Assembly: GCF_004331685.1 (NCBI RefSeq)
Contig: NZ_SJSM01000001.1
Location: 120,994-184,993, forward strand
Reading direction: 5' to 3'
Source: Pedobacter hiemivivus
Lineage (GTDB): Bacteria > Bacteroidota > Bacteroidia > Sphingobacteriales > Sphingobacteriaceae
DNA length: 64,000 bases
The notes under the pieces were generated by a model, which saw only the letters and a program-made list of their open reading frames with translations, made no database searches and was not told where the DNA came from. A program made the translations under genes and the position numbers. This document shows positions 54,622 to 62,822 of the stretch, in pieces; positions within the stretch are counted from its first letter, which is position 1; every line of letters begins with the position of its first letter.

Positions 54622-57069
54622 CTAATTATTTTTGCTGGATAACAAATTCACGAACAAGCGGTATGCACCAGGAACTCCAGCAGGCAATTGCCTGAAGAAA
54701 GAAATACCGGTATACACATACCTACCCTTTCCGTAATTGGCAACAATTAACGATCCTGTTTTAGCACTTTCCCCATTGTCATTCATACTCAGGATTGGTG
54801 TATATTTCTGATCCGCATCGGTAACGAAGTACAAGCCACGTTCTTGTATCCAGCCATCAAAATCCTTAGCCGTAATCTTATTAGGATAGTTTAAAGCGGG
54901 ATCTTCAGGTGCAAGAATAGTAACTTTTGCATCTTCTTCCGTAACCCTATCACGTGACAACTTGAAAGGATAAGGACCAATATTATCAATCTTTAACGGA
55001 CTGTTTACATTATATTGAATTAACAAAGTTCCGCCATTCTCTACATACTTCATCAGCTTAGGCTGCATGTTTTTAATCTGATCGTTCACATTATACAACC
55101 TCACGCCGTCAACGATCGCATCAAAACCTGAAAGATTACTGTTGATCACTTGATTCTCGGTCAGGTTAACCACATCGTACCCAATTTGCTTTAAAGATTC
55201 AGGCACAAGGTCTCCAGCGCCTGCGATATAACCAATGCGCTTTCCTCCAAATTTCAGATCCACTTTATCTAACCTTGCTTCTGCAAAAGGGAAAAGTGTT
55301 TGCATTGGGATATGCTCATAATTAATTACACGAAGCCCCTTGTTATATGTTTTACCATCAACCACCACATTTAACAATAAATCACCTCCTGTAGTATTTC
55401 CAGCAGGAGTAACCGTAAACATAGCCGACTGTTCATCTCCTTTTTTAGCCAGTGTAAAATCTATTTTCTGAGGACTTACTTTCCATCCTGAAGGTACTTG
55501 TGGGGCTAAGACTCCCGAAGCATTGTCTTTAAAGCTCCTTAATAATACTGTAATGTTTTTGGCTTCATTACCATTAAAAATAAAGGCTTTCTCAGAAAGT
55601 GTAGCAGTTACTGGTGGCGCAATAACCAATGGCTGATAAACCTCTCCACGTACCTGATCAGTATATTTGTAAACCACAGGGCGTTTCTTTTCTATAATTT
55701 GATCACCTATTTTGATTTTAAATACTGCCATTAGCGCTGGTCTATTTTCAGGCATCCCAATCATAGAAAGGGAATCAACTACAAAAGAACCTATTGGATG
55801 TTTTTTTTCAAGCCAGTAAGGCTGAGTAATGCCTACATTCGTTGTTGAAAGCACTTTATCCTGACTTACAAACTTATTTGGTGACAAATCAAATGAAGCA
55901 CCACTATATGTTTCTTCCATGCTGATGGCTATTGGAAATCCCGGTTTCACTCTTGCAATTCCCTGCACTTTTACATTTATTGGCTGGTTTAGGGCATATG
56001 AAGAATTTGTAGTTGTACTTTCTAGCCAAATACCAGCACAAGCAAGAATAAGATCATCAAGCTGCTCCTGTTTAAAAGGCTTTCCTTTTACCAGTTGTTT
56101 TAATTTTAGAAGTTTCGTTATTGATTTTGAAGGATCGGCAGCATTGTATTCACTATTGATCTCTGTTAGCAGTTGCTGAATAGCGGCAGTTCCAGGTGTT
56201 CTGTTCAATGTAAAATCTACACCATCAAATATATCGCCCTTTGCTTTTTCGCCTGCCACAGGTGTGAAATACTCTGTAGCTGTTCCGCGTTGTTTTGCAG
56301 CACCAAAGCCCTGACTTCTATGATTAGATCTGCTTTCGGCAGCTATTTCTCCATAACTTTTGCCTAACAGTGGATTGTACAAACCAACATCAATCTTCAT
56401 TTGATCCTCGGCAGTAGTGTTATTACCTCCAAAGTTAAATGTATTCCATACGATTCTTTTCGCTTGCCATGGCTTTACAAAAGCCAACTGCTCTGGAAAC
56501 TGCTTAGGATCGGCAGCGGCAGCGAAAGCCTCACGCGCCAATATTGCGGAACCAGAATGATGACCATGTCCTGCACGTGCATCTTCTGGGAAGCGTGTAA
56601 TGATGACATCGGGTTGAAACTTACGGATCACCCAAACCACATCTCCAAGAATCTTTGCTTTGTCCCAGATTTTAAAACTCTCTTCTGGATTTTTAGAAAA
56701 GCCAAAATCATTGGCTCTTGTAAAGAATTGTTCTGCACCATCCATGCGACGGGCAGCTAACAGTTCTTGTGTACGTATCAAACCCAATAGTTCGGCCTGT
56801 TCATTACCAATCAGGTTTTGTCCACCATCACCTCTGGTTAATGACAGATAGCCTGTTCTTACCTTCTTTTCTTTTGCCAGGTAAGTCAGTAATCTGGTAT
56901 TTTCATCATCAGGATGTGCAGCAACATACAGCACACTTCCGGTAACATTTAGCGCTTCCAGGCCTTGCTTTATCTCTGCAGCATTTAATTGCTGCATATT
57001 TTGTGCCTGGCTAAAAAAAGGAATAACTACAGTAAAACAGAGCAGCGACAAGCGAAACTTCATATTCAA
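54622..57069 (-). CDS. Secreted PIG-L-family deacetylase (large)
   Basis: 815 residues. Signal peptide ending near FFSQAQ (residue 23). The N-terminal ~280 residues are a PIG-L/LmbE zinc deacetylase: AHPDDENT with the metal-binding His-Pro-Asp-Asp, the TRGDGGQN loop, and HHSGSAILAREAF with the third zinc ligand. The long C-terminal part has beta-sandwich domains and a final Rossmann-like region (GFDAIVDGVRLYNVND) that may be a glutamine-amidotransferase-like fold. It removes acetyl groups from N-acetylated sugars outside the cytoplasm. Precedes a small membrane protein and an SSS symporter. Confidence 0.87.
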   Translation of the reverse strand: MNMKFRLSLLCFTVVIPFFSQAQNMQQLNAAEIKQGLEALNVTGSVLYVAAHPDDENTRLLTYLAKEKKVRTGYLSLTRGDGGQNLIGNEQAELLGLIRTQELLAARRMDGAEQFFTRANDFGFSKNPEESFKIWDKAKILGDVVWVIRKFQPDVIITRFPEDARAGHGHHSGSAILAREAFAAAADPKQFPEQLAFVKPWQAKRIVWNTFNFGGNNTTAEDQMKIDVGLYNPLLGKSYGEIAAESRSNHRSQGFGAAKQRGTATEYFTPVAGEKAKGDIFDGVDFTLNRTPGTAAIQQLLTEINSEYNAADPSKSITKLLKLKQLVKGKPFKQEQLDDLILACAGIWLESTTTNSSYALNQPINVKVQGIARVKPGFPIAISMEETYSGASFDLSPNKFVSQDKVLSTTNVGITQPYWLEKKHPIGSFVVDSLSMIGMPENRPALMAVFKIKIGDQIIEKKRPVVYKYTDQVRGEVYQPLVIAPPVTATLSEKAFIFNGNEAKNITVLLRSFKDNASGVLAPQVPSGWKVSPQKIDFTLAKKGDEQSAMFTVTPAGNTTGGDLLLNVVVDGKTYNKGLRVINYEHIPMQTLFPFAEARLDKVDLKFGGKRIGYIAGAGDLVPESLKQIGYDVVNLTENQVINSNLSGFDAIVDGVRLYNVNDQIKNMQPKLMKYVENGGTLLIQYNVNSPLKIDNIGPYPFKLSRDRVTEEDAKVTILAPEDPALNYPNKITAKDFDGWIQERGLYFVTDADQKYTPILSMNDNGESAKTGSLIVANYGKGRYVYTGISFFRQLPAGVPGAYRLFVNLLSSKNN

Positions 57070-57082
57070 ATTTTAAATGATT

Positions 57083-57122
57083 ATCGTGGTTGCACATCGT
57101 TTTCAGCAAGTACAACCACGAT
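57083..57122. repeat. 10-bp perfect inverted repeat, 20-bp loop
   Basis: ATCGTGGTTG (57083-57092) and CAACCACGAT (57113-57122) lie between the LEA-type gene and the PIG-L gene, about 15 bp before the PIG-L start. Either an operator of the deacetylase operon or a terminator of the LEA gene; no T-run follows in the minus direction, which favours the former. Confidence 0.45.
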
Positions 57123-57205
57123 CTTTCGAAATTAATCAAAAATCATTAATCTGAAGTTTTAATTGCAAACTACTCCGTAACAATACTGAAATAGTACTAC
57201 AGATT

Positions 57206-57808
57206 TTATAAGAGAATCTTACTACTCACTTCTTTATCTATCGTAATAAACCCAGGATATTTTACCAGGGTGTTTCCAACTTTAATGCTAGGTCTGATCT
57301 TAAGTGTAAGGATGCCTTTCTTTTCAGGTCCACCATTCTTACCGCTTTTAAGAAAATCGCTAATTTCCCCCATCACCTTGCTATTCGAAATAAATGGATA
57401 AACATTTACTTCCATATCAACAGGTACGGTAGTCGACTGTCCCGCAGCAACATTTAATGCCTGGTTTATAAAACCTGTAGCTAGTTCCTGTTTGTTGATC
57501 AGAATTTTATATTCAAATTCATTGATCGCAGCATCATCTCCCGTCGGATTTTGAACTTCCAGATTTAAGCGTGCTCTTAGCGGAACATCTTTTCTAAGTA
57601 AACCGAGTGCTAATCCAGGCAAACTAGCCAAATTAATATCCTGATTGATGATCATCTTTTTTACATCCGCCCCACCAAGGGTAACCTGATCTGCAGAAGT
57701 GATTTTGTACCTGCACTTTTCAAGTGCTTTAATTTGCTGCGCCTGTTTATTTATACTACAACTAGATAAAACAACAGTCGCGAGACACAATAGCAATATT
57801 TTCTTCAT
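57206..57808 (-). CDS. LEA-type-2 domain lipoprotein
   Basis: 200 residues, lipobox LSSC (Cys17). The single domain shows the LEA-14/WHy beta-sandwich pattern: LNLEVQNPTGDDAAINEFEYKILINKQELATGFINQ, followed by STTVPVDMEVNVYPF. Lipid-anchored periplasmic protein of unknown function; in other bacteria such domains occur in stress and lipid-contact proteins. Forty-nine bases after a DoxX gene. Confidence 0.75.
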   Translation of the reverse strand: MKKILLLCLATVVLSSCSINKQAQQIKALEKCRYKITSADQVTLGGADVKKMIINQDINLASLPGLALGLLRKDVPLRARLNLEVQNPTGDDAAINEFEYKILINKQELATGFINQALNVAAGQSTTVPVDMEVNVYPFISNSKVMGEISDFLKSGKNGGPEKKGILTLKIRPSIKVGNTLVKYPGFITIDKEVSSKILL

Positions 57809-57857
57809 AACAGCTATAACGGTATTTGATTAAAAATGATATGTACAATATAAATGT

Positions 57858-58289
57858 TTAGCGCTTACGGCGGTATAAACTTTTGCTAATGATGTGGTCG
57901 ATACTGTATTTTCCAGGACCGGAAACCAATAAGAAAACATACACAAGCAGATAAAGCAAGCCTATTTCTTTCTTATCAAAGCCATCCGGACCATGTACAA
58001 TAAACACAGCAACTATCATGGTAATGATTAATGGTATAGTAGCTAATCTGGTGCCTAAACCCAACAATAAAAAGATAGAACAGAAAAATTCAGCAAAAAC
58101 AGTTAAGTACAACGAAGCTGCCATCCCCACTCCTATTGGATCACCAAATTGAATTTCGCCACCTGCCATAAGCCATCCTAGTTTCTGGTAGCCATGAACA
58201 ATCATAAAAGATGCAATACCTACACGTAAGACAAGTAGCATGAAATGCAGAGCTGCGTTATTAAAATTGGTGTTAAATAATCTTTTCAT
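57858..58289 (-). CDS. DoxX-family membrane protein
   Basis: 143 residues with four membrane helices. Segments typical of DoxX: LLVLRVGIASFMIVHGYQKLG, FAEFFCSIFLLLGLGTRLATIPLI and the terminal DHIISKSLYRRKR. Function ill-defined; linked to redox or thiol homeostasis in some species. Directly downstream (50 bases) of a TetR gene in the same direction, so probably under its control. Confidence 0.87.
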   Translation of the reverse strand: MKRLFNTNFNNAALHFMLLVLRVGIASFMIVHGYQKLGWLMAGGEIQFGDPIGVGMAASLYLTVFAEFFCSIFLLLGLGTRLATIPLIITMIVAVFIVHGPDGFDKKEIGLLYLLVYVFLLVSGPGKYSIDHIISKSLYRRKR

Positions 58290-58339
58290 AGATAAGTTTA
58301 TTTGTTAATGATATGGATGATTAAAATTTGAAGTATTGA

Positions 58340-58942
58340 TTAAACTAACAACGATTTGATAAATCCAGATATAGCGTCTTGCAATATCCTACGATTCTCC
58401 TCCGTAGGCTTGCCATCTTTCCTCATCATTTGGATAGATACCAGGCCATGAAGAATAGATAAATAAGTATGGTACTTAAGGAAAAAATCAGCCTCCTTAT
58501 TTGAGCTTGTCGCAATTGTTTCCTGGATAGTGGAGATCATAATGATAGTCATGTTTTTCATTTCCACAATCTGATTTACCTTCTCGCAAGCAGGAATGCC
58601 CAAACCAAACATCAACTGATAATACTCCTGATGATCAAATGCAAAATCCCAATAGGCATGTGCCATGGCTTCAAGTTGCACAGCTGGCTCCTGATGTTGA
58701 TCTTTAACCCCTTGAAGTGCTTCGCCAAGTTTTTGAAAACCTTCTTTCGTAAACTCCAGCAATATAGCTTCCTTATTTTCAAAATGATTATAAATAACTG
58801 GAATACTGTATTCAATAGCATCGGCAATTTTACGGATCGATAGAGATTGCCAGCCATCCGTTAATACTTGAAGCCATGCGGCCTCCAGTATACTTGCCCT
58901 GAATTCCTCCTTCTGTCTAATTTTTCTTTCCGCAATTCCCAT
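58340..58942 (-). CDS. TetR/AcrR-family regulator
   Basis: 200 residues. N-terminal HTH (ILEAAWLQVLTDGWQSLSIRKIADAIEYSIPVIYNHFENKEAILLEF) with the recognition helix IEYSIPVIYNHFENK; the C-terminal ligand domain has the WDFAFDHQEYYQLMFG pattern. Autoregulation is strongly suggested by a palindromic operator at the promoter. The next gene, a DoxX protein, is the likely target. Confidence 0.9.
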   Translation of the reverse strand: MGIAERKIRQKEEFRASILEAAWLQVLTDGWQSLSIRKIADAIEYSIPVIYNHFENKEAILLEFTKEGFQKLGEALQGVKDQHQEPAVQLEAMAHAYWDFAFDHQEYYQLMFGLGIPACEKVNQIVEMKNMTIIMISTIQETIATSSNKEADFFLKYHTYLSILHGLVSIQMMRKDGKPTEENRRILQDAISGFIKSLLV

Positions 58943-58957
58943 GTGCTATATATTTTA

Positions 58958-58972
58958 GTTAACAGTGTTAAC
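58958..58972. promoter_or_regulatory. TetR-type operator, perfect 7-bp palindrome
   Basis: GTTAACA-G-TGTTAAC. It begins at the inner end of the -7 element and covers the expected transcription start, 16 bases before the tetR ATG; the classic position for a repressor that blocks its own promoter. Confidence 0.7.
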
Positions 58973-59002
58973 AAAAGTAATACACCAAAATATATTTACA
59001 AA
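58972..59002 (-). promoter_or_regulatory. Promoter of the TetR gene
   Basis: Read leftwards: TTTG (59002-58999), 19 bp, TACTTTTG (58979-58972), an exact match to the Bacteroidota consensus. Confidence 0.65.
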
Positions 59003-59037
59003 AGCATATCTACTTTCTGACTAAAATACAACAAATA

Positions 59038-59640
59038 TTATTTAATGAGTCGAAAAGTTAAATTGATGCGAGGGGTGGTCGGAATCACTGTTTTAGGAAG
59101 CCTATGTTCCCATAAATGCTGTGTCTCAGCTTTCATAACCAGTAAACTACCGTGTGTAAGCTCAACTGAAATGATAGGAATTTTATCTTTATAATTCCTG
59201 AATTGAAATATTCTTGATGCACCAAAGCTCACAGAAGCAATAAAAGGATACTTCCCTAGATCCCTTCCATGATCACGATGCCAGCCCAAACTATCTTCAC
59301 CGTTGCGGTAATAGCTAAGCTGACAACTGTTAAATTTTACATCAAATTTATGGGCTATATCCTGTTTAATGCGCTGTAGCACATCTGTCCAGGGCAATGC
59401 ATTCATCGTAATTCCTGAGTAGCCGTAACTTACACCCTCATCACCGTAAAACGCCGTAAAACGCGGTTGCAACACCATTTCACCAAATACCTGAATAGAT
59501 TCTTGTTTCCAGTCGACAGTTGTATTCAAGTAATCAAAATATTTATCACTCTCTTCTTCATTAAAGAAATCAGGGTAAAAAAATACCTCTCCTGGAATTG
59601 GCAACAGATTTAGATAATCCAGATACAGTGACTTGTCCAT
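59038..59640 (-). CDS. AlkB-like 2-oxoglutarate/Fe(II) oxygenase
   Basis: 200 residues with the double-stranded beta-helix motif set: HxD in LGWHRDHGRDLG, the distal His in ETQHLWEHRLP, and Arg-x-Asn-x-Thr-x-Arg at the C-terminus (RINLTFRLI) that binds 2-oxoglutarate. Also YSGITMNALPWTD. Such enzymes remove alkyl groups from DNA or RNA bases; the shorter N-terminus is like bacterial group 2B AlkB relatives. It follows an RpoD-like sigma gene at 13 bases in the same operon. Confidence 0.88.
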   Translation of the reverse strand: MDKSLYLDYLNLLPIPGEVFFYPDFFNEEESDKYFDYLNTTVDWKQESIQVFGEMVLQPRFTAFYGDEGVSYGYSGITMNALPWTDVLQRIKQDIAHKFDVKFNSCQLSYYRNGEDSLGWHRDHGRDLGKYPFIASVSFGASRIFQFRNYKDKIPIISVELTHGSLLVMKAETQHLWEHRLPKTVIPTTPRINLTFRLIK

Positions 59641-59653
59641 ACTAGTAAATATA

Positions 59654-60514
59654 CTAGATATATTCCATCATGTATGCTTTTGGTTTTTCCGATCGTAACG
59701 TTTTTAGGGCCTTATCTTTAATCTGCCTCACGCGTTCTTTACCCAGTTTCATTTTACAGCCAATCTCGTCCAAACCGATAGCGGTATTCCCACCCAGTCC
59801 ATAAAACATAGATAGTATTTCCTTTTCACGCTCGGGTAATCTTTTCATTAGGCGCTTTATATCAACCGAAACAGAGCTTTGCAACACCATGGTATCCGTC
59901 TTCTCCGTGTTAGTATCTTCAATGGTTTCGGCCAGTGTATAACCAGACTCTTCGGCAATCACTGCGTCCAGAGAAGTGGTCATAGGTGCATGGTGTAGAT
60001 AGTCAACCACCTTTTCTTCCGATAATTCGATAAACTCACAAACCTCTTCCAAACTTGGTATTCTTTCCAAACGCTGCTCCAATTCACTCATGGCCTTATT
60101 GATCCTCATAATACCACCAATTTGGTTTGCAGGCAAACGAACCATTCTTTTTTGTTCTGCTATAGCCAACATAATACTTTGACGAATCCACCATACCGCA
60201 AAAGAAATGAACTTAAAACCTTTGGTTTCATCAAAACGTTGGGCCGCTTTAATCAACCCTAAGTTCCCTTCAGCAATCAGATCTGAAAGCCGAATGCCCT
60301 GGTTCTGGTATTTCTTAGCTACCGAAACTACAAAACGAAGATTAGACTTTACCAGCCGATCCAATGCCAGTTGATCCCCATTCCTGATCTTCTGTGCCAG
60401 CACGATCTCTTCTTCGACGTTCAGCAGGTCAATTCTTGCAATATCATACAAGTATTTTTCGATTGAGTCCGAATCCCTGTTGGTAATGGACTGCTCTATC
60501 TTTAATTGTCTCAT
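59654..60514 (-). CDS. RpoD-like sigma-70 factor (probably a second, non-housekeeping copy)
   Basis: 286 residues from ATG at 60514 (MRQLKIEQSITNRDSDSIEKYL), the standard Bacteroidota RpoD start. Regions 2 (EGNLGLIKAAQRFDETKGFKFISFAVWWIRQSIM), 3 and 4 (LPEREKEILSMFYGLGG...GKERVRQIKDKALKTLRSEK) are present. It deviates from the housekeeping protein as I recall it: IAEQKRMVRLPANQIGGI in place of LAEQSRIVRLPLNKVGSL. I infer a paralogous primary-type sigma. Coupled to an AlkB-like gene, which may tie it to damage or stress. Confidence 0.8.
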   Translation of the reverse strand: MRQLKIEQSITNRDSDSIEKYLYDIARIDLLNVEEEIVLAQKIRNGDQLALDRLVKSNLRFVVSVAKKYQNQGIRLSDLIAEGNLGLIKAAQRFDETKGFKFISFAVWWIRQSIMLAIAEQKRMVRLPANQIGGIMRINKAMSELEQRLERIPSLEEVCEFIELSEEKVVDYLHHAPMTTSLDAVIAEESGYTLAETIEDTNTEKTDTMVLQSSVSVDIKRLMKRLPEREKEILSMFYGLGGNTAIGLDEIGCKMKLGKERVRQIKDKALKTLRSEKPKAYMMEYI

Positions 60515-60562
60515 CGCAAGCAAGGTCAGAAGAAATGATTTTTAGATCAATGGATATACATC

Positions 60563-60616
60563 ATTTCCGATTATTTTACGGAAATAGTTAAAAAAAATTA
60601 CACTTTTTACGGAAAT
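60563..60616. promoter_or_regulatory. Repeated ATTTCCG/CGGAAAT boxes in the sigma-lrp intergenic region
   Basis: ATTTCCG (60563-60569) and CGGAAAT (60579-60585) form a palindrome, and TTTTACGGAAAT occurs at 60574-60585 and again at 60605-60616, 31 bp apart. The sites lie between the divergent sigma and Lrp genes, so a regulator binding them could control both. Confidence 0.4.
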
Positions 60617-60693
60617 CGTATTTTAAATAGCCATTTTTTTATTAGTTTCGAAATCTCAGTGTACGATACACACTTTCATCTAATCAACTGGTA

Positions 60694-61161
60694 ATGAATC
60701 CTCCAAACCTAGACAAGACAGACATCGGAATTTTAAGACTTTTACAACAGGATGCACTATTGAGTAACAAGCAATTGGCGTTGGAACTGAACAAATCCAC
60801 CGCAACCATCCACGAAAGGGTGAGAAGATTAAAATCCGAAGGATACATTAAACGCTCGGTTGCTATCGTGGATGGGAAGAAAATTGGTAAAAGCCTGATT
60901 GCTTACTCTCAGGTACAGCTTAAGGAGCATACCGATAGCGCATTAAGCAGTTTTGAAAAAGAGGTCGTAAAATTCCCTGAAGTCATGGAGTGTTATCACA
61001 TGACCGGGGCCTTTGATTTCATCCTGAGGATTGTGATCTCAGACATGGATGCCTATCATAATTTTTTAAGAAGCAAACTGGCACAGCTGAGCAATATTGG
61101 CACTGTTCAAAGTTTCTTTGTGATGTCTGAAATTAAAACAGAAACCGCATACCCACTTTAA
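60694..61161 (+). CDS. Lrp/AsnC-family regulator
   Basis: 155 residues. N-terminal HTH (LLSNKQLALELNKSTATIHERVRRLKSEGYIKRSV) and C-terminal RAM/AsnC ligand-binding domain with VMECYHMTGAFDFILRIVISDMDAYHNFL. Feast/famine-type regulator binding amino acids. Divergent from the sigma gene; the shared region has repeated CGGAAAT boxes. Its stop codon abuts that of the opposing small gene. Confidence 0.9.
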   Translation: MNPPNLDKTDIGILRLLQQDALLSNKQLALELNKSTATIHERVRRLKSEGYIKRSVAIVDGKKIGKSLIAYSQVQLKEHTDSALSSFEKEVVKFPEVMECYHMTGAFDFILRIVISDMDAYHNFLRSKLAQLSNIGTVQSFFVMSEIKTETAYPL

Positions 61162-61401
61162 TTACTTAATTGCAGTTATTTGATACAGAGGAAAATCAAC
61201 AGGATTTTCTTTACCCTTGATCAGTTTGTATTCATAAAAACGATCCAGGTATTTTTTAAATCTATCTAACGAAGGTATTGCCCCATTATAATCCTCATCA
61301 TATTCAACAGTCTCTCCTATTCTAAGTGCAGGCTCAGGATCTGTTAACTTATGCATTTGCGTTAAATCATTTGGATTTATATTGTGTCTTAAATCTTCCA
61401 T
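61162..61401 (-). CDS. Hypothetical protein (79 aa)
   Basis: 79 residues, acidic, no signal or membrane segment. Contains GETVEYDEDYNG and a C-terminal strand PLYQITAIK. I recognise no family. Its stop directly abuts the Lrp gene. Codon use fits the neighbours, so it is probably real. Confidence 0.55.
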   Translation of the reverse strand: MEDLRHNINPNDLTQMHKLTDPEPALRIGETVEYDEDYNGAIPSLDRFKKYLDRFYEYKLIKGKENPVDFPLYQITAIK

Positions 61402-61488
61402 TTTTTTTAATCAAACCTACACTATTAAAAGGGTAACTCACCTAATTATCAGTAGTATTTACCAGCTATCCCTTACTTATGTCTTATT

Positions 61489-61874
61489 TTACTCCAATAC
61501 AGGGTTCTCCTTAATTGGTAATTTGGCAAAACGAATCACTTCAATACTTGGAAAACCAAAGTCCTCCACCACTTTACCTAATATCAAATAGCAGCCTTTT
61601 CCTCTAAAAGGATAGATCGATGTATAGTTTGGAAAATGTGTGGTATCAAAGAAATTCCCATCTGCATCTAGAAAAGTACCAAACCACATCTTTTTATTGT
61701 TCTTTGCGTGTACAGTTTTTTCGCAAACATACAAGCCTGCCATTTTTACAGTTTGACCAACATAGAAAGGCTGAGGGGAAAGCCCAGCAACTCCAACTCA
61801 TGATAGCTATCTTCCCGTTTGGTATGCCTTTTTACTCTTACCTGTAAATCTAAAAATGTTAGTTCGTTTGTTTT
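61489..61874 (-). pseudogene. DnaE (DNA polymerase III alpha) C-terminal remnant with frameshift
   Basis: The left part (61489 to about 61770) encodes the OB-fold tail of Bacteroidota DnaE: MAGLYVCEKTV, KKMWFGTFLDADGNFFDTTHF and GKGCYLILGKVVEDFGF. Continuing upstream with a shift of one frame gives HTKREDSYHELELLGFPLS, the segment that precedes this domain in DnaE. Joining at about 61770 (FPLS then PFYVGQTVKM) needs one extra base, so a single-base deletion has split the frame. An in-frame TAA (61875-61877) bounds it further upstream; the rest of the gene (over 900 codons) is missing. The frame could be misread as an 84-residue protein. Confidence 0.7.
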
Positions 61875-61990
61875 TTATCGCACTCCTCTTTTTCAGGTCA
61901 TAAATAAATATCAGATTTTACGCCCAACGGTACTAAAAAATCGTATAGACTTGCAGAGTAATAATTCATAAAAATTAAACCTGAAAAATC

Positions 61991-62293
61991 ATGAGACAAA
62001 GTAAAATTCTAAACAAAAAAGGGAATCAGTTCAATGTAAACATTCTCCTTCATCCAGGAGAAGTACTCGCCAACGAGCTTGAAGCAAGAAAACTTACAAA
62101 AGCTGCTTTCGCAATAAAAGCGGGGGCATACCCTTCTCAATTGACCGATATATTAAAAGGTAAACGTAATATCACAGCATACATAGCATTGAGACTAGAG
62201 ATGGAACTAGAAATACCTGCTGAATTTTGGTTAAGACTACAGATGGATTATAATCTACAAAAAGAGCGAAATAAGTTAAAGCAAACCACTTAG
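61991..62293 (+). CDS. HigA-family antitoxin-like HTH protein, no toxin seen
   Basis: 100 residues of the HigA/VapI type: LHPGEVLANELEARKLTKAAFAIKAGAYPSQLTDILKGKRNITAYIALRLEMELEIPAEFWLRLQMDYNL, the LHPGE start and PAEFWLRLQ end being diagnostic. In such modules the toxin HigB is usually encoded directly upstream; here that space holds the DnaE remnant on the other strand and no HigB frame. Either solitary and used as an ordinary regulator, or a toxin-less relic. Confidence 0.85.
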   Translation: MRQSKILNKKGNQFNVNILLHPGEVLANELEARKLTKAAFAIKAGAYPSQLTDILKGKRNITAYIALRLEMELEIPAEFWLRLQMDYNLQKERNKLKQTT

Positions 62294-62306
62294 AATAAGA
62301 GCTAAA

Positions 62307-62756
62307 CTACAATGCCTTCTCGAAACAAACACTATTCTCCACGCCCTCATATTGGCCGTAATTAGGAATAATAGCATAGCCCATTTTTCCATATAAGCCA
62401 ATAGCTTCGGGCTGGCGAATCCCGGTTTCTAAAATAGTTTTATTAAAATCCATTTCTTTAGCCCAAGCTTCAAGTTCAATTAAAACTTTGCTAGCTACCT
62501 TTTTTCCTCTTGCAGTCTCCAGTACATACATCCTCTTGATCTCGGCAGTAAGGTCATCAAAGTATTTGAATGCGCCACAACCTACAGCTTTCTCATTCTC
62601 GTAAGCAACAACAACATTTTTAATCAAATCAATTTTATTAAACTGAGCATAAAATGAATGTTCTTCACCATCTCTCACAGCCAGATCCTTGTCTAATAAT
62701 TTTACCAGATCAATGAAATCTTGGTTTATTGAGTCAGTACGTACAAAGGCAATCAT
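62307..62756 (-). CDS. GNAT-family N-acetyltransferase
   Basis: 149 residues. Acetyl-CoA-binding segment in VLETARGKKVASKVLIELEAWAKEM (Q/R-x-x-G-x-A pattern as RGKKVA), with GCGAFKYFDDLTAEIKRMYV before it and IGLYGKMGYAIIPNYG after, a common layout of small-molecule acetyltransferases. Substrate unknown. Convergent with the HigA-like gene. Confidence 0.87.
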   Translation of the reverse strand: MIAFVRTDSINQDFIDLVKLLDKDLAVRDGEEHSFYAQFNKIDLIKNVVVAYENEKAVGCGAFKYFDDLTAEIKRMYVLETARGKKVASKVLIELEAWAKEMDFNKTILETGIRQPEAIGLYGKMGYAIIPNYGQYEGVENSVCFEKAL

Positions 62757-62822
62757 AGGTCAAAACGATTAACAATATTTTAAATGTAAATAAATATATG
62801 ATTTTACGACCATAGCAATTTC

